Shown here: positions 57,589 through 64,000 of the stretch, piece after piece
Layout: every line of letters begins with the position of its first letter
Numbering within the stretch: the first letter of the stretch is position 1
NCBI GenBank assembly: GCA_947462335.1
Contig: OX381710.1
Location: 63,421,303-63,485,302 of the forward strand
Length of the DNA stretch: 64,000 nt
Direction of reading: 5' to 3'
Source: Harmothoe impar
Taxonomy: Eukaryota; Annelida; Polychaeta; Phyllodocida; Polynoidae
The notes under the pieces: model-generated
Database searches by the model: none
What the model was told of the DNA's origin: nothing
What the model saw: the letters and a program-made list of their open reading frames with translations, nothing else
Position numbers and translations under genes: made by a program

Positions 57589-59199
57589 TCCCTGTTACAT
57601 TTCGCACAAGTCCATATCTACCGCCCCAAGGCATTTCACTTCTAGAGGACTGAGCTTGGTGGATTGAGTATATATACACTTAATGCCGACTCGTCTGGAT
57701 GCAAGGCACTGCCAGGCAGCGACGGGGGCGTTAGCCGGGGGCGTCAGCCGCGATCGCCAAGTCTTCCGGTTTGGTAATGACTAACATCAACTATGCAAAT
57801 CACAAACCAATCTCGGCTGTATTTGTTTCTCTTTATTCAAACAAACGGCAGGCGGCTAAATGACCACAATTTTGCCGTCGGAGAAGCAGCACTTCTCTGC
57901 GCATGCCCGCCCTTATTAAGGCCATACTGATCATGGCCGCCAGACGCGCTCCGGGCCCAGCTTGCGCGCGGACCCGTGGCGGTGGCTTGTGGGACGGGCC
58001 GACTTCCGGCCCAGGTGCGTAATGGGAGGGTGTGTGATCATAATTAACAATTAGGCGGCTGTTTCAACGACGGCCACTGCAGGATTGATGCCGCACCGTG
58101 ACGCCATGCCCGCCGCCTCATCTACTAGCCGTACCGCGCCGCCATAAAACCTACTCGGCCAAATTAAGACGTGCGCCAACAGGAATCCCCAACCTTGTCC
58201 TCATCCCATCTGCCTCATAACCTCCTCCCATCATCCCCGCCAAAAATATAAGCTTAGCAACAGACTGCAGCCTCGACGACAAGCGACAAGGCAGAAAATA
58301 ATCCCTGACATCCATCAAAATCTAATCTCCCCATATTTGCCTCGGTAACCTATTCGGATTTGACATTAGCGTTAGTTAGATTGCTTAAATATCAACCGCA
58401 ATATGGTGTGATAAACGAGCACTAACTTGTAAAGTCTTGAAAAGGCCAGACACGGTCTATAGGTCGCCTGTGGCCTCATAGTGTAACGGTTAATGGGTAA
58501 TCGCCCTTATATGAACAGCAAGCCATCTTGACGGAGTAACTTAATTGACATATAAATACGTCATTTAATGTCATCTAATGTCATACACAAATACGTGTCA
58601 CCTTGAACAAAGGACACCTTGCCCTTTTGGTTTGGGTTGAGTGGCGGCTCGACATATGGCTGACGGTAAACAAGTCGTGAGTAGTATAAGACACATGTTT
58701 GGAGCAGGCAAATACAGCAGCGGCTCACATCTACGTGCAGGTTAATTTATGCATCCTCAATGGGGGAACTCATCCAGATGAAATTAGTTCTGGTTTTGAT
58801 ATGCACAAACTCCTAATCCCATTACAACATTGTTTTGATAAACAGGTATATATGTATTGGCACTTCTGCAATAAACGCGTCAATTTAAGGTGGTTAGAAG
58901 AAGGCAACAGGATTCAACAGAATGCACAGCAGGTTTTATTAATGGTACTCGTCATCATTTGACATAATTAAGTCGGCATGCACAGTGTATGGTATGTCTC
59001 TGTACACTTAGGAGGGAATACTGCACACATATAGCCGCCTTTGAAGCTCGTCCCCAGGACCCACCAGGGGTGTAGGTGGTCCCGGGAGGTGGTCACATGT
59101 CTGCCCCCTTTGATGTGGCTGTTAGTATTAGGGACGGCGGTATCACAGTAAGGGTGTACAGGTAGGGAGCTACATGGGGACTGTAGCAGGAGGTGCGCT
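57589..59199. other. Non-coding stretch with a CpG-rich core at about 57705-58170
   Basis: The core contains many CpGs (for example GCGACGGGGGCGTTAGC and CGCGCGGACCC), an ATGCAAAT octamer near 57792-57803 and an AATTAACAATTAG homeodomain-like word near 58040. No frame in it is long or splice-bounded. A promoter, enhancer or conserved non-coding element is possible. Confidence 0.4.
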
Positions 59200-59202
59200 C
59201 AA

Positions 59203-59455
59203 GGCTTTAGGGGCCCTATAGTGTTTTAATGCGATGTGTCCTTTATCATATAATACATTACTGCAGTTCTAACTGGCGAGTAACTCGCCAGGGATACATT
59301 CATGCATCATGGTGACATTTCGGGCGTGGATCACCCCTGTCTGACTGGCATGCTGCTTCAATGAAGTATTAATGAGTTACTCGCGAGAACTGCATTCATG
59401 CCTCATGACAACAAAGGATCATTAAATCACTATGCAGCTCCTATAGAATTAAAGG
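59203..59455. mobile_element. piggyBac-like MITE, copy 16
   Basis: The left end is GGCTTTAGGGGCCCTATAGT then GTTTTAATG. The right end is CATTAAATCACTATGCAGCT. The first hairpin is AACTGGCGAGTAACTCGCCA followed by GGGATACATTCATGC. The second half reads TCAATGAAGTATTAATGAG then TTACTCGCGAGAACTGC. Confidence 0.85.
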
Positions 59456-62400
59456 CGAAACGCTTGCTGCCCCTACGGCAACAGTCGCAGCTGAGCGAGG
59501 ACCGGCACTCTCGGCCCTTATAGAGGAGGTGGGGTTTAAGGCTGTAGACAAATGGGAGTTGCGGCGGAGGGCAGAGGTTGCTGTGACAGCAGGGCAGCCT
59601 GTCCCACCCTCCCCGGGGGTCATCAGGGGGCCCAGAGGAGGAAAACATGGCGGCAGATGACCAGCGAATTATATGCCGCCGCTGCTCTAATGCGCTGAGC
59701 ATGAAATAAGGGCAAGGAAACCGCCCATCAATTCCACACCGCCGGGACTCATTGCCGGTCTCCGGGCAGGGAACTAGGGCGGGGGAGGTATAGGGGTGTA
59801 CGCTGCCACATACATAGCCATAAAGGACAGTGGTGACGGCAGAAAGGTGAATTAAAATGTAGCTGGAATATTCACTGGTCCCCATGGAATCGTACCAGGC
59901 TGCTGCTACTGCTGTTCAGTTAGCGAGAACAGGTGCTGTCATCAACTGGGGGACAAGATGGCTCACGGAAAAGGTGGCCTCATGTGTCGTTATATAGACG
60001 GGACACCGCACTAGAACAGGGAGCTCGTTTATTTTATGCTGTTTTATGCTACATGTTTTATGCTATTCATTTAGAGGACTCTTGGGGTTTCCTATAAGAC
60101 GACCTCGTGGCCTTCAGATTCTTTCAGTGCGAAGGAATAGGATGTAGCTAGCACACATGTTGGTAATATGGTATTCATTAGGATTCATACCATGCAGGTG
60201 AACATATATACATGTATGGACAAATAGATAAGTCTTGCTTATAAATGATGGAATTGGGTTCAACACGAATTTGCTATGAATAACACCTCGTTCCTGACAC
60301 GGTAGAGGATCTAATTAGGCTACTCTATAATTATGACCACCTGGTTGACCCTAATTGTACTTAAATATGCATGATTTATTCATGACTCTCTTTGCATATT
60401 TAAACTTACATCTTTATCAATGGAATAGACGGACCCGATATTTGGGGCTCATATCGTGTAGAGTTTGTGTTGAGAGATGTAGAGTAAAAGATGTTGACCA
60501 TAAAGGACAGAATGTGTAGGACATCCCCCGTATGTATAAACATTGGAACCTCGGCAAGGCAGGGACAGCAGTATTAGTGTAGGGGTAGGGGCTTTGGGTA
60601 GGATTGAGGATCTGATCAAGTGGCGGAAATTTGAGTTCCTTATAAGCAGTGGGCAGTTTGGCCGCTAATCATGGGTTGCATCAATTAAAGTATAAAGGTA
60701 ATGGATGGTGCCAGGATGATAGAATAGCAGCTGCTTAGGACTAATCGACATGGTTGATGGTAAATGTGTGTTAAGTTCATTAAGCAGAACGCCCACGTTC
60801 ACCACCATCCACCCAGATCCTCTACAGAGGGGAAACCATGCTGAACAAGCCGTGAGGTTTCTCACTAGCTGTCGCACGAGACCACTACTTCAGCCTCTTT
60901 AGGATCTGGTGACTTGGGTGAAGAATGGAGCGGGGGTCAGTGTAGGGTACAAGGGCCTGTACGTATTAGGTAGGAGGGAAGTTTATGTGTTTGTGGGGTT
61001 GAAGGGGGCGGGGGTTGTTTGTGAGGTGAGGGAGGATGGAGGGTAGAAAAGGAAGGGGCCAGTGGAAGGGACGATCAGTTATGTTACACGGCCACCACAG
61101 GACAGCAATACCTGACCGGCAGTCTGCTATAGTGTAGTTGGCGCCATACGCAAAGCAGCTATTTTCGATCCAAGCTAGTCCGACTTAGACTGCACAGTAG
61201 ATGTGTTTGGAGAAACTAAATATGCCGCCAAAGGGCCAAGTCGACACATCATGCCATCCCACATAGAGAAGTTGAGGGATGGTTTGTAAGTATACTTGGA
61301 GGTATTTTGTGGGAGATGAATGATCTTGGTAGGTGGGAAGGGTACATATTTTATACTTGGAGGGGGTCTAGTGCATGCTTGAAGCCCACTTGGAGTTAAG
61401 TCGTGGTAGCAGGAAGGTGGGAGATGTGGGAGCTAGGGCTTGTGTGTGTCTAGTATATACTTGGAGGTATTCTGCGGGAGGTGGGAAGGGTACATAGTGA
61501 ATTATTGAAGGCAAATTGTAGTAAGTGCATGAGACATGAGATACACGTTCTGGGAGGAGCTGTGTGAACTTAGTGTATACGTGAAGGCATGTTTAGTAGG
61601 TGGGAGGTGGGGGAGGTATAGGAGGGTCTGTGTGTAGCTGGGAGGTTCTAGCGGGTGGTATAGGAGGGCGGTGTGTGTCTAGTTTATGGGTGCCCACTGC
61701 AGGTATCACTGTGAGCAGGTACAGCCTGATGGATCAGGGTCCATGAGCGGGTTGTCAGCGCGGCGAGCTGCTCGGAAGTCGCTCGGTAGGGGGTGCTAAC
61801 CGGGTCAGCGTCGTTATCATACGTTACCCGCTAACACGGGACCTGAGGACCATGCTGTGTCCCATGAATGATTAACTGGCCGCAGAACAAGTCCTCTGCT
61901 GGTCAGCCGTGCACGGCCAGGACGCTACATTATACACCAGCACCTCCCACTTGCCGCTTCGTCGCCGAGAGCTGCTCCTCCCTACTTCAGCTGCTTACTC
62001 ACGTGGTACTGTTTGTTTGTTTCAGGGATGTGTTTCACAATTATTAGTTCTATGTGCTGAGTGAGTTAGATATCTTAAAATGAGCATTTGGCAGTTGCCC
62101 TGCCCCCTCCTCTTCATCATCTAGTTCACTGATGTAGAAAGTATATACACCCTCTAGTAAGTGGGTAGTGGGATGAGTCAGCCTAGTGTGTCTTGAACAT
62201 TATCTAGATATACCAATGTTTACTAAGTACATCATATATCAGAAGCTTTGGTGGGTACTGTGTTATCATAGACCAACCGACAAGTGGCCTGAGGGCAGCC
62301 CGTTAAGAGGTGTAAGGGGGGGGGGACAATGACCTCAGTTCAAATTGGAGATGGCTATTGGAAGCCCTCAGCTCCTCTGCCCTCAGCCCCTTCTACCCTT

Positions 62401-63129
62401 TCCCTCCCCTCTGTACCCCTGCACGATGCCCCACCATCTCAATAACACCCCGCGTGGCGCTTAGCTGCTTAGGAGGTCCGGCCGTTTGCCTATACTAAAC
62501 CGCGGCCTGGTCGGCTTTATGAGCCACTCTAAGGTGCTCCGAGCCGCTCTGATCTGTATTTCCGCAGTATTGGCGGATCAGGGAGACAGTTTTCAGGCAT
62601 TAATTGCCGTTAAAAACTGTAAGGTGGACCCCCGGGGTTACATCGTAAAGAGCGCACTTGCCGGGACATGTAAATGAGTGGTGGGTGAGAACTCACTACT
62701 ATGGACTCAAGGTGGGGGTTACTTGGGGACGGGTGCATGTTGTCACGAACTGCTTAAATACTCACTTTGATGTACAAGGTACAATACCTGCATCTGTACT
62801 TGAACAATGTACCAAAGTGTAGATACAGTGTGAATACAGCAGATGCTATACGCTATTCACATAATAACATGCCCCATAGGTCTACAATGAAGAAAGTTAG
62901 GCCTCAATCTCCACCACAACGTGTAAAGGGAATAGCCTTGTACCCAGGGCCATTGAGAACATTGGCCAGCCGAACAATGTAACGCCCGTCGGCGAACAAC
63001 TGTATTCAGGTAAAGAAACCGAACTGTAGCCTGAGAAAGAACTCCCCCACGCAACCACCTGATTTACTACTTTGTCCATGTTATATGACATTAATGGGTA
63101 CCAAGACGGTGGGCGGGTGGGTCTTTAAG
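59456..63129. other. Non-coding stretch; no supported gene
   Basis: A minus-strand frame of 151 codons at 59430-59885 begins partly within a MITE and has no recognised domain. G-rich degenerate tandem motifs (TATACTTGGAGGTATT, GGGAGGTGGGAAGGGTACAT) recur at about 61270-61690. 61730-61990 is CpG-rich. No exon is supported. Confidence 0.4.
60361..60403. promoter_or_regulatory. Palindromic octamer-like sites
   Basis: TTAAATATGCA (60361-60371) and TGCATATTTAA (60393-60403) form an 11-bp perfect inverted repeat 21 bp apart. Each half resembles POU/octamer binding words. Regulatory function is inference only. Confidence 0.35.
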
Positions 63130-63368
63130 CCTCTAAGCGCGTCATAATACGCTAATACTCGATGTCCTTGTGTTGTCATGGTGTATATGACTGCAGTCCT
63201 GGTGATTCTGCTCAACATGAATAAATTGAAGCATCATTCCGACCCTTCAGGAGTGTATCAGCCCCATAGCATTGACATGATGCATGGTGCATGGATGTAT
63301 AGCCCTGGTGTGAGAAACTCACCAGGGCTACAACATCCATGCATCATGTCGACTCAACGCATTGCATC
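63130..63368. mobile_element. piggyBac-like MITE, copy 17
   Basis: It contains a TTTAAGCCTCTAAGCGCGTC-like left end and a centre with TCCGACCCTTCAGGAGTGTA. The long second hairpin is GATGCATGGTGCATGGATGT then AGCCCTGGTG, with its mirror CACCAGGGCTACAACATCCA then TGCATC. The right terminus is lost or diverged. Confidence 0.7.
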
Positions 63369-63599
63369 ACAGCAGTTGGCGGGTTGCTGCCCCGGGCAGA
63401 CAGAGGAGCAGCTGAGTAGGGTGTGTAGCTGGTTGGGTGAGCTGCTCAGTGAGCTGCTCCCAGTGCTATAAAGCTGGGGTGAAGGATGTGTCGTGGTGAG
63501 GTGGGGGTGTGTTACACCGGGCCGACATCCAATACGTCCTGTCCCACCGGTAGGACAGACAGGCGGCACCACCAACCCCCACCTACCCCGCCCCAGCCA

Positions 63600-63706
63600 C
63601 TGTCTCTGACCACTGGTCAGCTTTCTGTGGGTGTGTATCCGGTCACTGTGAACCAGCTGCCATCTTGTCCCCTTGATACTCTGACCACTAGTCAGCTTGT
63701 TTACCA
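63600..63706. repeat. Twice-occurring 15-bp palindrome
   Basis: CTGACCACTGGTCAG (about 63607-63621) and CTGACCACTAGTCAG (about 63680-63694) occur about 73 bp apart. They are too short to classify. Confidence 0.5.
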
Positions 63707-63744
63707 GAGTGAGCTCCGGAAGTTGTAGAAATACTGACTACAAA

Positions 63745-63895
63745 ATTGACCAAATGGTTATAGTGTTTTGATGTGTTATGCCATTGGTCATCATGATGCC
63801 ATCCCTACGGGGTTGATATGCTACTGCATTGGTGCATCATAACTACACATGAATATGCACCATGAGGTATCATGCAATACTTAAATGGTCAATAC
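63745..63895. mobile_element. piggyBac-like MITE, copy 18 (internally shortened)
   Basis: It has the left-end-like GGTTATAGTGTTTTGATGTG, ATGCCATTGGTCATCATGAT, CCCTACGGGGTTGATA, CTGCATTGGTGCATCATAA and a terminal ATACTTAAATGGTCAAT. Hairpin 1 appears deleted, leaving about 150 bp. Confidence 0.65.
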
Positions 63896-63969
63896 CCACA
63901 TCTCTACCACTGGGACCAGGGTAAGGGCCCTGCAGCCGACCTGCTACACGCCTACATCAATCCTGCACT

Positions 63970-64000
63970 GACCCCCCCCCCCCCCCCCACACACACACAC
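63970..64000. repeat. Poly-C then (CA)n at the window edge
   Basis: A run of C is followed by CACACACA up to the last base. The repeat continues beyond the window. Confidence 0.9.

Noticed and set aside
59430..59885. 151-codon minus-strand frame
   Set aside because: Its 3' end runs into a MITE terminus. The peptide has no recognisable domain, and GC-rich sequence explains the lack of stops.
62486..62677. Possible 63-codon exon on the plus strand with a TTTCCGCAG acceptor-like site
   Set aside because: No phase-compatible partner exon or recognisable protein was found, and the donor is weak.

Overview
This is eukaryotic, and by its make-up metazoan, genomic DNA. Long stretches lack coding sequence, the convincing coding segments are bounded by GT-AG splice sites and long introns, and many families of inverted-repeat elements, minisatellites and microsatellites are present. 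The mixture of DNA-transposon families, together with a decayed member of a transposon-associated protein family common in marine invertebrates, suggests a marine invertebrate such as a lophotrochozoan or invertebrate deuterostome. I cannot name the species. No bacterial gene, operon, CRISPR array, rRNA gene or intact tRNA gene was seen.

The only gene I can support runs on the minus strand and enters from beyond the right edge. Its last three coding exons are 52102-51905, 48027-47913 and 31436-30454. They are joined by introns of about 3.9 kb (phase 0) and 16.5 kb (phase 1), and all the phases agree. They encode about 431 residues of disordered, Pro/Gln/Ser-rich C-terminal sequence ending in a possible class I PDZ ligand (K-T-L-V). 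A short D-S-G-R-G-x-S-E segment recalls the cytoplasmic tails of non-clustered (delta) protocadherins. That identity is tentative; another transmembrane adhesion receptor is possible. A polyadenylation hexamer lies about 300 bp past the stop codon.

The left 25 kb is a mosaic of repeats. A diverged A-B-C module recurs three times at about 7.6-10.8, 15.8-21.1 and 21.3-22.2 kb. Several copies are split by younger insertions: a GGCC-flanked MITE (8585-8901), a nested palindromic element (9728-10433), a possible solo LTR (16380-17095) and a TA-flanked element that carries about 50 copies of a 27-bp minisatellite (18820-20897). Because sister modules lack these insertions, they act as internal empty sites. 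Between the modules lie a foldback element (10931-11480), a pair of about 0.5-kb inverted repeats (11690-12190 and 15285-15750), a tRNA-derived SINE-like segment (12510-12860), a frameshifted pseudogene (12956-14290) and a second LTR-like segment (14384-14662).

The right 39 kb, including the gene's introns, is dominated by one short family. About 18 full or partial copies of a roughly 230-270 bp element occur, with ends reading TTAA-CCCTTTAAGGGCCGCAT and two consecutive internal hairpins. The TTAA flanks and CCC-starting inverted termini point to a piggyBac-like MITE. Only one copy lies left of 25 kb. The 16.5-kb intron also holds minisatellites with 57/65-bp and 33-bp periods, a TA microsatellite and a compact TA-flanked MITE (33415-33605). 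The rest is non-coding sequence in which I see no supportable gene.
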